A program made the translations under genes and the position numbers. Below the pieces are notes generated by a model. The model did not search any database and had not been told where the DNA came from. It saw nothing but the letters and a program-made list of their open reading frames with translations. This document shows positions 41,190-53,103 of a DNA stretch of 64,000 bases, piece after piece (position 1 is the first letter of the stretch; every line of letters begins with the position of its first letter). Source of the stretch: Lumbricus terrestris (Eukaryota; Annelida; Clitellata; Crassiclitellata; Lumbricidae); the NCBI GenBank assembly GCA_949752735.1, contig OX457036.1:90553908-90617907 (forward strand), read 5' to 3'.

Positions 41190-44100
41190 GAGAGGTTCAA
41201 CTTCACTGTGCTTACATGATAAAAGAATGACGTAAGAAAGGTTTAACTTCACTGTGCTTTACGTGATAAAAGAATGACGTAAGAAAGGTCCAACTTCACT
41301 GTGCTTTACGTGATAAAAGAATGACGTAAGAGAGATCCAACTTCACTGTGCTTTACATGATAAAAGGATAACGTAAGAGAAGTCCAACTTCACTGTGCTT
41401 AACATGATAAAAGAATGACGTAAGAGAGGTTCAACTTCACTGTGCTTACATGATAAAAGAATGACGTAAGAAAGGTCCAACTTCACTTTGCTTAACATGA
41501 TAAAAGAATGACGTAAGAAAGGTCCAACTTCACTGTGCTTAACATGATAAAAAAATGACGTAAGAGAAGTCCAACTTCTGCGATAATTGTCCAACTTCAC
41601 TGTGCTTAACATGATAAAAGAATGACGTAAGAGACGTTCAACTTCACTGTGCTTACATGATAAAAGAATGACGTAAGAAAGGTTCAACTTCACTGTGCTT
41701 ACATGATAAAAGAATGACGTAAGAAAGGTCCAACTTCACTCTGCTTAACATGATAAAAGAATGACGTAAGAGAAGTCCAACTTCACTGTGCTTAACATGA
41801 TAAAAGAATGACGTAAGAAAGGTCCAACTTCACTGTGCTTACGTGATAAAAGAATGACGTAAGAAAGGTCCAACTTCACTGTGCTTTACGTGATAAAAGA
41901 ATGACGTAAGAGAGATCCAACTTCACTGTGCTTTACATGATCAAAGGATAACGTAAGAGAAGTCCAACTTCACTGTGCTTAACATGATAAAAGAATGACG
42001 TATGAGAGGTTCAACTTCACTGTGCTTACATGATAAAAGAATGACGTAAGAAAGGTCCAACTTCACTGTGCTTTACGTGATAAAAGAATGACGTAAGAAA
42101 GGTCCAACTTCACTGTGCTTTACGTGATAAAAGAATGACGTAAGAAAGGTCCAACTTCACTGTGCTTTACGTGATAAAAGAATGACGTAAGAGAGATCCA
42201 ACTTCACTGTGCTTTACATGATAAAAGGATAACGTAAGAGAAGTCCAACTTCACTGTGCTTACATGATAAAAGAATGACCTAAGAGAGGTTCAACTTCAC
42301 TGTGCTTACATGATAAAAGAATGACGTAAGAAAGGTTCAACTTCACTGCGCTTTACGTGATAAAAGAATGACGTAAGAGAGATCCAACTTCACTGTGCTT
42401 TACATGATAAAACGTAAGAGAAGCGTAAGGATAACGTAAGAGAAGTCCAACTTCACTGTGCTTAACATGATAAAAGAATGACGTAAGAGAGGTTCAACTT
42501 CACTGTGCTTACATGATAAAAGAATGACGTAAGAAAGGTTCAACTTCACTGTGCTTACATGATAAAAGAATGACGTAAGAAAGGTCCAACTTCACTGTGC
42601 TTAACATGATAAAAGAATGACGTAAGAAAGGTCCAACTTCACTGTGATTTACGTGATAAAAGAATGACGTAAGAGAGGTTCAACTTCACTGTGCTTACAT
42701 GATAAAAGAATGACGTAAGAAAGGTCCAACTTCACTGTGCTTTACGTGATAAAAGAATGACGTAAGAGAGATCCAACTTCACTATGCTTAACATGATAAA
42801 AGGATAACGTAAGAGAAGTCCAACTTCACTGTGCTTAACATGATAAAAGAATGACGTAAGAGAGGTTCAACTTCACTGTGCTTACATGATAAAAGAATGA
42901 CGTAAGAAAGGTCCAACTTCACTGTGCTTTACGTGATAAAAGAATGACGTAAGAAAGGTCCAACTTCACTGTGCTTTACGTGATAAAAGAATGACGTAAG
43001 AAAGGTCCAACTTCACTGTGCTTTACGTGATAAAAGAATGACGTAAGAAAGGTCCAACTTCACTGTGCTTTACGTGATAAAAGAATGACGTAAGAGAGAT
43101 CCAACTTCACTGTGCTTTACATGATAAAAGGATTACGTAAGAGAAGTCCAACTTCACTGTGCTTACATGATAAAAGAATGACCTAAGAGAGGTTCAACTT
43201 CACTGTGCTTACATGATAAAAGAATGACGTAAGAAAGGTTCAACTTCACTGCGCTTTACGTGATAAAAGAATGACGTAAGAGAGATCCAACTTCACTGTG
43301 CTTTACATGATAAAACGTAAGAGAAGCGTAAGGATAACGTAAGAGAAGTCCAACTTCACTGTGCTTAACATGATAAAAGAATGACGTAAGAGAGGTTCAA
43401 CTTCACTGTGCTTACATGATAAAAGAATGACGTAAGAAAGGTTCAACTTCACTGTGCTTACATGATAAAAGAATGACGTAAGAAAGGTCCAACTTCACTG
43501 TGCTTAACATGATAAAAGAATGACGTAAGAAAGGTCCAACTTCACTGTGATTTACGTGATAAAAGAATGACGTAAGAGAGGTTCAACTTCACTGTGCTTA
43601 CATGATAAAAGAATGACGTAAGAAAGGTCCAACTTCACTGTGCTTTACGTGATAAAAGAATGACGTAAGAGAGATCCAACTTCACTATGCTTAACATGAT
43701 AAAAGGATAACGTAAGAGAAGTCCAACTTCACTGTGCTTAACATGATAAAAGAATGACGTAAAAGAAGTCCAACTTCACTGTGCTTAACATGATAAAAGA
43801 ATGACGTAAGAGAAGTCCAACTTCACTGTGCTTAACATGATAAAAGAATGACGTAAGATAGGTCCAACTTCACTGTGCTTAACATGATAAAAGAATGACG
43901 TAAGAGAAGTCCAACTTCACTGTGCTTAACATGATAAAAGAATGACGTAAGAAAGGTCCAACTTCACTGTGCTTAACATGATAAAAGAATGACGTAAGAG
44001 AAGTCCAACTTCTGTGATAATTGTGATAACTGTGCTTAACATGATAAAAGAATGACGTAAGAGAGGTTCAAACACACTGTGCTTAACATGATAAACTAAT

Positions 44101-44230
44101 GACGTAAGAGAAATTCAATTTTGCTGTGTTTTTACATGATAAGAGAATGACGTCAAAGACTAAGAGTGGTCCGAGGCTCCAATGTCACTGTTTCTCACAT
44201 CATAAAGGAGTGACGTAATTAATTTAGGCA
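41190..44230. repeat. Satellite array, right block, about 47-bp monomers
   Basis: Roughly 60 monomers continuing exactly in phase after the TSD. A higher-order unit of 903 bp is visible. The unusual junction AACGTAAGAGAAGCGTAAGG at 42411 recurs at 43314 with the same order of variants around it. The right margin decays (TTCTGTGATAATTGTGATAA near 44010) and fades by about 44230. Confidence 0.97.
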
Positions 44231-44384
44231 TCCAACGACATCTATAATCACGTCTAACGATAAGCGCCTTGGAAGTTAGGAACCTGGAGCAAAGTCATGG
44301 ATACGAAAAAGAGCTGTATTATGCCCACACATTTTTTTCGAGGAAACGGCCTCTGATGTCATACGCCCTCGTCAAATCTGTATG
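44231..44384. other. Short non-repetitive gap
   Basis: Between the satellite and the start of the simple-repeat island. No gene. Confidence 0.5.
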
Positions 44385-44465
44385 ACGGATCCATCCATCC
44401 ATCCATCTATCCATCCATCCATCCATCCATCCATCCATTCACCCATCCATCCATCCATCCATATT
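44385..44465. repeat. (ATCC)n
   Basis: About 18 ATCC units with two interruptions. Confidence 0.95.
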
Positions 44466-44629
44466 GTTTCAACCAACTCCGAGAAAGTGTTGCAAGGAAC
44501 ATCATGCATTCGTGTATACTGTATTACGTTTTATACATGTATAACCAGTACTCTAAATATAACGCGTTTTAAGTATTGCAGATAATTATTATGGAGTATA
44601 CACACCGAAGCTGACAGAGCATTACGGCA

Positions 44630-44970
44630 TGAACGGACAAACAGACGAACGGATGGACGGACAGATGGACAAATTAATGGTAAACAACTCGCAAGTCACA
44701 CGCAGTAATACACAGAGGCAGAGAGCTTAATACAGACGGACGGACGGACGGACGGACGAACGGACGGACAGGTATACATGAGCTTGATACAGACAGACAA
44801 TCAGACAGATAGACATACAGACAGATAGACAGTCAGACAGATAGACAGACAGACATGAGCTTGATACAGACAGACAATCAGACAGATAGACATACAGACA
44901 GATAGACAGTCAGACAGATAGACAGACATACAGATAGACATACAGACAGACAGACAGATAGACAGAGACG
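44630..44970. repeat. GACG/GACA tract with internal 90-bp duplication
   Basis: GGACGGACGGACG repeats, then GACAGATAGACATACAGACA repeats. The segment from CATGAGCTTGATACAGACAG (44778) through the following GACA repeats recurs at about 44854. Confidence 0.93.
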
Positions 44971-45054
44971 AACGTACATTTACGGTGATGAACGACGATG
45001 AACGGTGATCTAAGGAAGGCGGTCAAACAGACATAAACGAAGAAAGACTCGAAG

Positions 45055-45055
<1 letters not shown>

Positions 45056-45117
<62 letters not shown>
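45056..45117. repeat. (AT)n
   Basis: About 60 bp of uninterrupted AT. Confidence 0.97.
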
Positions 45118-45119
<2 letters not shown>

Positions 45120-45120
<1 letters not shown>

Positions 45121-45420
45121 TATTATAGGCAGACAGACGGATGCAAGAGCGTACAGAGATGAATGGAGAGACAAACAGACAGACAAAGAGAGACAGACAA
45201 AGAGATATATATGATCGGACAGAGACAGACTGTCTGTCTGTCTGTCTGTCTGTCTACATATATGTCTGTCTCTCCGTCCGTCTGTCTTTCTGAAGACAGA
45301 GAACAGAGACAAAGACAGAGACAGAGTCAGATGATCAGACAGAGACAGACAGCCCAGTCTGTCCGTCTTTCTGAAGACAGACAGACAGATAGACAGACAG
45401 ACAGACAGACCGACAGACGA
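45120..45420. repeat. GACA and CTGT tracts in both orientations
   Basis: GACA repeats (45127-45232) turn abruptly into CTGT repeats (45230-45257) and then back to GACA, forming inverted simple-repeat arms. Confidence 0.93.
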
Positions 45421-45574
45421 ACGGTATAGTCTGGCGCTTAAGATGTGCTTGCGTCTGAATCGATAAACCCAGTTAGACCATCGGTCGGGTTCAAGGAAAG
45501 CGAACTAAGAGAAGAGCGAGACAACGACGTATACTTAAAAATAAGATCCAATCCATTAGGGTATACGACAATAA

Positions 45575-45629
45575 TTGTTATTATTATTCTACTATTATTG
45601 TTTTTATTATTATTATTATTGTTATTATC

Positions 45630-45724
<95 letters not shown>

Positions 45725-46005
45725 TATTATTACTACTACTATTATTATTATTATTATTACTACTATTATTATTATTACTTTTATTATTACTATTATTATT
45801 ATTATTATTACTATTACTTATATTCTTCTTTTTCTATTATCTTCAGCATGTGCTGCAGACAGTACAATTAACAAGGGAATCAGTGGTCATTGTTCTAAAT
45901 AAAGTATTTTTTATTACCATTATTATTATTACAATAATAATAATAATAATTATTATTATTATTATTATTACAGTTAAGATTATTATTGCTATTATTATTA
46001 TTTCT
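45575..46005. repeat. (TTA)n tracts
   Basis: About 250 bp of TTA with CTA and GTT variants, then a second TTA/AAT tract at 45915-46000. Poly-Leu and poly-Tyr ORFs are artefacts. Confidence 0.96.
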
Positions 46006-46010
46006 ATATT

Positions 46011-46365
46011 TACCTAGCGCCACAATCCAATGAGTCCAGGGCTGTACTCAATGGTATACGCGGGTATACAGCGTATACTCACCTCACAAAGACCAAGTGG
46101 GTATTCGCAGGAGTGAAAACGCGATTTGCGAAGAAAAATCATGAAATTTTTGGGATTTACGCCTTGAAAAGGGGATTTAAAGGGGATTTAAAGAGGATTT
46201 AAAGGGGATTTAAAGGGGTTTTAAAGGGGATTTAAAGGGGATTTAAAGGGGATTTCGGGCGAAAAATCATCGGCAAAACCACCTGAAGACTGAAAAAGGT
46301 CGTCAGGAATTTTTGGCCGGAAAAAGTCGATATTTTTCGGCGGCAGCGTCTAGCCTACTCACCTC
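46011..46365. mobile_element. Unclassified repeat with 11-bp minisatellite
   Basis: The phrase ATACGCGGGTATACAGCGTA and then CTCACCTC (about 46053-46083) is shared with 63741-63820. An AAAGGGGATTT minisatellite, about eight copies, is at 46167-46254, and GAAAAAGGTCGTCAGGAATT near 46292 recalls the hAT MITE core. It is probably a composite of TIR elements; the ends could not be paired. Confidence 0.4.
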
Positions 46366-47020
46366 AGAATGCACCTCTGCCAATGACTAAGAGTCAATCG
46401 ATGTCGCCGACCGACATTCGACCGACATTCGACCGACATTCGACCAACAGTGACATTCGACCGACATTGCTCAAGGTCTCTACATAGTCTAATCGTCTCA
46501 GGGACAAGACTCGAACCGAGGCCATTGGTCTTCCGAGAAGAGCGACCAGACAGCGTCGTCTACCATTACGAAACAATATAACGGAAGAGAAATCAGCTGA
46601 TGACCTGTAATGCTATGGTGATATGAGCAAAGAATAATATTCATCCACTTACCCTGTTAACCTTCGACCAGTTAGCCAGCCAGACAGTCGGCCAGTCAGT
46701 CAACGAAAATCAGTCAGTCAGTCAGTCAGTGCGCGGATCATGACTCTCCCGACTGTGTATGCTCTGCCACTGGAACCAGTCTACGCCGGAAAGGACCGAC
46801 GAGGACATCCAGAGGAACAGACAGACATACAGACAGACGGACAGACGGATAAGTCGTAATGGCCGGCTGTTGGTGTAGAGACGACGTCGAAGGAGTGGCG
46901 GTGGCAGCGGATGAGCGGCGATGTCTTCGACGTCAGCCGTTGGTCATCAGCTGCTGTGCGGCCAGACAGACGACGGCTCTGGTCTGTCTGTCGATCGGTC
47001 GTCACTGCTGGGTGGCCTAG
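46366..47020. other. Gene-free stretch with ACATTCGACCG repeat
   Basis: CGACATTCGACCGACATTCG repeats at 46405-46470 and CAGTCAGTCAGTCAG at 46675-46730. No supported gene. Confidence 0.5.
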
Positions 47021-47155
47021 ATGTCGCTACTGCTGCTGCTGCTGCTGCTGCTGATGCTGCTGGTGCTGCTGCTGGTGCTGCTGGTGCTGCTGCTGCTGAT
47101 CAATACGCTGCATCATCCGTAGTGCTGCTGATCAGCCTATGCGTCTGTCTGTCTG

Positions 47156-47191
<36 letters not shown>

Positions 47192-47345
47192 CCTTCCATG
47201 CACGCAGCATCCCGTCTTCCTCCTCCTCCTCTTCTTCTTCTCCTTGATGCTTCCTCGCTCGTCTACATCCATCGCAGCAGCATGCTGCTGGTCCGGCGGC
47301 GGATAAGGTCTGTCGTCCGAACCTAGAAGAACGCTTTGCTGCCAC

Positions 47346-47381
<36 letters not shown>

Positions 47382-47700
47382 AGTGATAATGATGATGATG
47401 AGGATGCGGCGGTGGTGGTGGCGGTGGTGGTGGCGGTGGTGGCGACGTGTGGCCAGTGTCCCGTTCCACCGTTGCACCCACCAGTAGCTGCTGCTGCTCC
47501 TCATCCGCCATCGGTGATGACAAAGCCACGTGTAGTGACCGATAGGCAGCGGCAGCGGCGGATCATGACGACGGAGGTGGTGGTGGTGGTGGCGGAGGAT
47601 ATGGACGAGGAGGAGGAAGAGGAGGAGAAGGAGGAGGAGGAAGAGAAAGAGGAGGAGCAAGAGGATGAGAATGAAGTTGAGGAGAATGGTACGGCTGATG
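47021..47700. repeat. CTG/CAG, GGT and GGA trinucleotide cluster
   Basis: CTG runs (47031-47099, 47344-47382), CAG (47157-47192), GGTGGTGGCGGT (47409-47445, 47573-47595) and GGAGGAGGAAGAG (47600-47660), separated by 60-150 bp of GC-rich sequence. Frames are open on both strands because of the period of three. An exon cannot be excluded, for example the minus-strand MADEEQQQLLVG near 47500, but nothing supports one specifically. Confidence 0.8.
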
Positions 47701-47837
47701 GAGGCAGGATATATTCATGAATATTTAATTATTGTATGAAGCCAAATGCTTTGAGCTGATGAAGCAGCAGTGCAGGCGGCCGAGACTTGTTACGCAACAG
47801 ACCCAGACATCGATGGGCGGAGCTATGCGTCCGTTCG

Positions 47838-48010
47838 TCTCTTCGTCCGTCCGTCCGTCTGTTCGTTCGCTCGTTCGTTCTTTCGTTCGCTCGTCCGTTC
47901 GTGTACAAGCCAACGAAAGAACGAACGAACGGACGAAAGAAAGAACGATTGAATGAAAGAACGAATGAATGATCGAACCAACAAACGGACTAACGGACAA
48001 ACGGACGAAG
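47838..48010. repeat. CGTT/CGAA tetranucleotide inverted tracts
   Basis: GTCCGTCCGTTCGTTCGCTC repeats followed after GTGTACAAGCC by GAACGAACGGACGAAAGAAA repeats, so the two halves can fold on each other. Confidence 0.88.
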
Positions 48011-48049
48011 GAACGGCAGAGCGGCTGAATTTCTATGTCTATGTCTATG

Positions 48050-48465
<416 letters not shown>

Positions 48466-48569
48466 CTGCTCGCTCTCCTTCTCTGCGCATGTCTGCTGCC
48501 ACAGCTGCTGCAGGTGCTGGATTATGAGCATCACTGGAAGAGATGCTGGATTGCTATAAGGAAAGCGGA

Positions 48570-48700
48570 GAGAGAGAGAGACAGACAGACAGACAGAGAC
48601 AGAGGCAGAGACAGAGAGAAACAGAGGTAGACAGTAAAGAGACATACAGACAGACAGACAAACAGATGAACAGGCAGACAAAAAGACATAATGAGGAAGT
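48570..48700. repeat. (GACA)n, degenerate
   Basis: GAGAGAGAGACAGACAGACA and similar. Separated from the previous tract by about 100 bp of unique sequence. Confidence 0.85.
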
Positions 48701-48744
48701 GACCGGACTTGCTTTAGATGCAACCATCACGAGCACCATGATGA

Positions 48745-49562
48745 CGGCGGTAGTGTTGGTGTTGGTGTTGGTGATGTGGTGGTGGTGGTGACGGCGGTGG
48801 TGTTGGTGTTGGTGATGTGGTGGTGGTGGTGGTGGTGGTGGTGACGGCGGTGGTGTTGGTGTTGGTGATGTGGTGGTGGTGGTGGTGGTGACGGCGGTGG
48901 TGTTGGTGTTGGTGATGTGGTGGTGGTGGTGGTGGTGGTGGTGACGGCGGTGGTGTTGGTGTTGGTGTTGGTGATGGTGGTGGTGTTGGTGTTGGTGTTG
49001 GTGATGTGGTGGTGGTGGGGGTGGTGGTGGTGACGGCGGTGGTGTTGGTGTTGGTGATGTGGTGGTGGTGGTGACGGCGGTGGTGTTGGTGTTGGTGTTG
49101 GTGATGTGGTGGTGGTGGTGACGGCGGTGGTGTTGGTGTTGGTGATGTGGTGGTGGTGGTGACGGCGGTGGTGTTGGTGTTGGTGATGTGGTGGTGGTGG
49201 TGGTGGTGGTGGTGGTGGTGGTGGTGGTGGTGACGGCGTTGGTGTTGGTGTTGGTGATGGTGGTGGTGTTGGTGTTGGTGATGTGGTGGTGGTGGGGGTG
49301 GTGGTGGTGACGGCGGTGGTGTTGGTGTTGGTGGTGGTGTTGGTGTTGGTGATGTGGTGGTGGTGATGGTGGTGGTGGTGATGGTGGTGGTGGTGGTGGT
49401 GGTGGTGGTGGGGGTGGTGGGGGTGTTGGTGGTGATGGTGGTGGTGGTGGTGGGGTTGGTGGTGGTGGTGATGGTGTTGGTGGTGGTGGTGGTGGTGGTG
49501 GTGGTGGTGGTGGCGGTGGTGGTGGTGGTGGTGGCGGCGGTGGTGGTGGTGGTGGTGGTGGT
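48745..49562. repeat. Higher-order TGG minisatellite
   Basis: Units such as GATGTGGTGGTGGTGGTGAC followed by GGCGGTGGTGTTGGTGTTGGT repeat about ten times with 38-70 bp spacing. From about 49365 the tract becomes plain (GGT)n with GAT, GTT and GGGGG variants. A long Pro/Thr/His-rich minus-strand ORF crosses it and continues into GACA repeat, so it is not a gene. Confidence 0.96.
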
Positions 49563-49719
49563 GGTGTCGTGAGGGTGAAAGCTGGAACTGAAGCAGCCTT
49601 CTCAGCCCAACTGCTTAGCCGCTGCTGCAGCAGCATCGGTTGTCTGCTCAACCGCTGTTACCTCAGCCGCTGCCTCCGATATCAGCCAGCCTCGTGTTGC
49701 ATGAATCAGACGAGACGTT

Positions 49720-50100
49720 TACCTGTCTGTCTGTCTCTGTCTAGACAGATACATGTATATAGACAGAGAGAGAGAGAGAGAGACAGGCAGACAGACAGAC
49801 AGACAGACAGATAGACAGATAGACAGACAGAAGGGCGGAGCATAGGCAAACGTTTGTCCGTCTATGTATCCGTGCATTTTCGTGTGTCTGGCTGTGGTGG
49901 TGGTGGTGGTCTGTCTGTATCTTCCGCTCTCGGTGGTTTTTGTCCGCCTCTTTCGTCCGTTAGTCCGGTCGTCTATTCTATGCGATGTCTGTCTGTCTGT
50001 CTGTCTGCCTATGTCTTTGTGTCTGTCAGTCAGTATGTCTGTCTGTAAGTGTGTCAGCATGCCTGTCCCTTTGTCTGTCAGTGTGTCAGTATGTCAGTAC

Positions 50101-50146
<46 letters not shown>

Positions 50147-50160
50147 TCATCTCTCTAGAG
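49720..50160. repeat. CTGT/GACA tracts, both orientations
   Basis: CTGT (49720-49740), GACA (49760-49830), a short GGTGGT run (49896-49908), and long CTGT tracts (49985-50046 and 50099-50145). Confidence 0.9.
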
Positions 50161-50339
50161 ATATATGCAATTGTTTGTCTTGCTGTGTGAGCGAGAGAAG
50201 GAAGCTGCAGCCGCAATACATCCATCCGCATACGTTCTACGTCATCTTTGTATATGCGAATATGCGCTATATGAACATTGAACAGCTATCATTGAGACTG
50301 GACGACGGCGCCGAACCAACGACACTCGACTGCAGCAGC

Positions 50340-50602
50340 GTATACACTTTAGCAACCATCCTTCTCCTCGCTCTCCTCGTTCTTCTCCTCCTACCCCTTG
50401 ATATACTTTTCTCCTCCTGCCATTCCTCTTCCTCCTCCTTCCCCTCATTCTCCGTCTCCTTCTCGTCCTCCTACTCCTTGATATCTTTTTCTCCTCTTCC
50501 TCCTTCTCGTCTTCCTCCTCCTCTTATTCCTACTCCTCTTACTTCTCCTCTTCCTCCTCCTCTTTCTCCTTCTCCTCCTCCTTCCCTTCCTCCCCCTCAT
50601 CA
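50340..50602. repeat. CTC/CCT pyrimidine tract
   Basis: TCTCCTCCTCTTCCTCCTCC-like polypyrimidine with CTTGATATMTTTTTCTCCTC phrases repeated at about 50394 and 50477. Confidence 0.9.
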
Positions 50603-50749
50603 TCCTCTTTCGTCGGTATAGTCTCAGTGGTAGATCACAGATCTGTTGCTGTGTTGCGTCGGGCGACTGTTTTGTTTCGAGGCCACGAAACTCGTATTCG
50701 TTTAAATCTCCTAAATTAGATCCTTTTGTGAATACTTCACGTCGCCATG

Positions 50750-51015
50750 TAGTCGTCATTGGCATCGTCGTCATCAGCATCGCCATCGTCGTCGTCATCA
50801 TCATCGTCGTCATCACCATCATCATCAACCACAATATCAGCAGCAACAACAACCATGTGAATCATCATCGTCATCATAATCATCTAATCAGCATCTTGTT
50901 AGTCGTTGTTAACTTGCTATCGTCATCATCATCATCATCAACATCGTCGTTGCTATCATCGTCATTGCATCGGCTGCACCAACCTCGTCGTCGTCGTCAT
51001 TATCATCGTCATCAT
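50750..51015. repeat. ATC/GTC trinucleotide tract
   Basis: CATCATCATCGTCGTCATC-like triplets with AAC interruptions. Confidence 0.9.
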
Positions 51016-51202
51016 CTCGTTAAATAACAATATTATTAGCATTAAATCATTAAGAATAAACGAAGTAATGACACCGCTGCTGCTGCTGCTATGCAATGCA
51101 TGATATGTCAGATCAATAAAATGATGATGATCCATTATTCAGCTGCGTAATAAGGAAAAAGGTTTTTACAGCGAGAAGCAACATACGAACAGTGAGCAAA
51201 CA

Positions 51203-51204
<2 letters not shown>

Positions 51205-51247
<43 letters not shown>

Positions 51248-51290
51248 TAAAGACACAGACAGACACATGGTCAAACAGACAGACAGACAG
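51205..51290. repeat. (GACA)n
   Basis: Eleven or more GACA units, then a degenerate extension. Confidence 0.92.
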
Positions 51291-51374
51291 AGACAGGCGG
51301 TCATATGACTGGACAGATGGATGGGCAGCTATAGCCTACAAACGGACGACTAGCCCGCAGACTGACCGGCATGG

Positions 51375-51710
51375 GGGGGGACAGAAACAGACAGAAACAG
51401 ACAGACAAACAGACAGACACACAGACAGAAACAGACAGACTAACAGACAGACAGAAACAGACAGAAACAGACAGGCAAACAGACAGACACACAGACAGAA
51501 ACAGACAGACTAACAGACAGACAGAAACAAACAGAAAGAGACAGAAACAGACAGACGGAAACAGACAGACACACAGAAAAAGTCAGACAAAAAGACAGAC
51601 AGAAACAGACAGAAACAAACAGAAACAGACAGAAACAGACAGACACACAGAAACAGACAGAAACAGACAGAAACAGACAGACGCACAGAAACAGACAGAC
51701 AGACAGAAAA
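51375..51710. repeat. (ACAGACAGAA)n compound repeat
   Basis: ACAGAAACAGACAGACAAAC-type units with an internal repeat of about 70 bp (51387-51460 against 51455-51530). Confidence 0.93.
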
Positions 51711-51721
51711 TGAGGTACTAA

Positions 51722-52500
51722 AATTAGGCCTCTAAGTCGGGTCTTTGAAAGTCAGTTGCCTGTAAATGACTTGCTTTGCAAACGGGTTTCAACGGATAAT
51801 AACGCTATTGCCTTTTGCATAGGTAGACAGACTAACAGTCTAACTGTCTAACCTCTCATGTTTGTTGTTATTTCTCTCTCACTCCAAACCTCCTTCGACC
51901 ACAGATGACGGACCGTACTTGGTCTAACGACGAACCGACTGCGCTCCGAGTAGATTCCGAGCAGCTCGGCAGCCGGCACAAGAGCATAAGTCGAGCCGCT
52001 CGAGTTATGCCTCAAGTACACTCGGGGCATACCCGGGACGGATGTGTTCGGGTCTTGGCATTAATATGGGGTCCTTCAGGAACCTCTCGAACTCATTGGA
52101 ACACGGAATGCACCCCATTGAAAGATAACTAAATGCATTGCATACCTTGCATATTAATACTGGTATTGCATTGTGTTCAATGTGCGAATGGGTTGCATGT
52201 GCAAATGCATCATTTCCTTCGGTCTCGGTGAGCTACAAAAATGCATTATTGTTATTGCTATTGTTATTATTGTTTTTATGTTTGTTGTTGTTGTTGTTGT
52301 TGTTGTTCTGATCATTCTTATTTAGCATTATTGCTGCTATTTTTTGCGCTGATGTAGGCCTACTTCATTCTGCCAGGGACTTAGAGATGTCTATTATTTC
52401 TGGAATATGATCCTCTGGTGGGTCCGGCCTCGTCTTTATATTATAGAGTGTGAAGCAAAAAGTACCTTTGAAAACGACCAGGGTTTAACGTTGAATACAG
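51722..52500. other. Gene-free stretch
   Basis: No supported gene. The ORFs at 51848-52132 on both strands have no recognisable domain. A (GTT)n run lies at about 52283-52306. Confidence 0.45.
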
Positions 52501-52504
52501 ATTA

Positions 52505-52733
52505 CTATTATTGTTTTTTGTAGGTGCGCTTGTCATAGCGCCCCTTCAAGCTCACTACTCAGAGGCGCTCCCGACTACAGAGCGGACACTGCATCGGAGT
52601 TTCACGCCGATGCGCTGAGCAATTGTGAGTGAAGAACTTGCCCAGGGTCAATATGCGGTGGCTTGAGGTGGACTCGAACCTACAACCCTCCAGCTGCAAA
52701 ACAACGAACATACCCACTACACCACCGCGAGGA
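52505..52733 (-). mobile_element. tRNA-derived SINE, family B, with LINE-type 3' tail
   Basis: The minus-strand head GCGGTGGTGTAGTGGGTA (52711-52729) is an A-box region, and GGTTCGAGTC (complement of 52671-52680) a canonical B box. After about 100 bp of body the 3' end reads GGGAGCGCCTCTGAGTAG and then TTGAAGGGGCGCTATGACAA. This is the same stem-loop as the LINE at 54310-55355, followed by an A-rich tail (ACAAAAAACAATAATAGTAA). The match suggests that this SINE is mobilised by that LINE's reverse transcriptase. Confidence 0.88.
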
Positions 52734-52739
52734 AGGGTA

Positions 52740-52812
52740 GGAGAGAGAGAGAGAGGATGCTGGGAGGGAGGTAAGGGAGGGATGGAGGAGGGTAGGAGGC
52801 AAGAGGGAGGGA
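52740..52812. repeat. GA / GGGAGG purine tract
   Basis: GAGAGAGAGAGAGG followed by GGGAGGGA-like sequence directly at the SINE 5' end. Confidence 0.8.
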
Positions 52813-52974
52813 CATCCCCAAGCTATAGGGTAATTTACGCTTCCCAGGTTGCCAATTGAGTCGTGGCAAGTGTCGGGGGCAGCGCGTCGGTAGTTTTGCA
52901 ACTCAGAGATCGTTTGATGAGGTGTGAGATTCCCAGACGACGAGTGGCGCTAATGTCCTTCGAGGAGAGGACAA

Positions 52975-53064
52975 GCTGTCTGCCTGTCTGTCTGCCTGCT
53001 TGTCTGTCTGCCTGTCTGTCTGTCTGTCTGCCTGTCTGTCTGTCTGCCTGTCTGTCTGCCTGCC

Positions 53065-53102
<38 letters not shown>
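52975..53102. repeat. CTGT/CTGC tract
   Basis: About 30 CTGT/CTGC units. Confidence 0.95.

Positions 53103-53103
<1 letters not shown>

Noticed and set aside
31262..44230. Regularly spaced 47-bp repeats that could suggest a CRISPR-like array
   Set aside because: There are no unique spacers: units are contiguous monomers, the context is animal DNA, and no cas-type gene is nearby. It is a satellite.
45445..46017. 190-codon poly-Leu ORF
   Set aside because: Product of the TTA microsatellite.
48554..49651. 365-codon Pro/Thr/His-rich ORF on the minus strand
   Set aside because: It is a translation of the TGG minisatellite continuing into GACA repeats.
52660..52735. tRNA gene
   Set aside because: It has A and B boxes but no acceptor pairing or proper cloverleaf, and is continuous with a SINE body and LINE-type tail.
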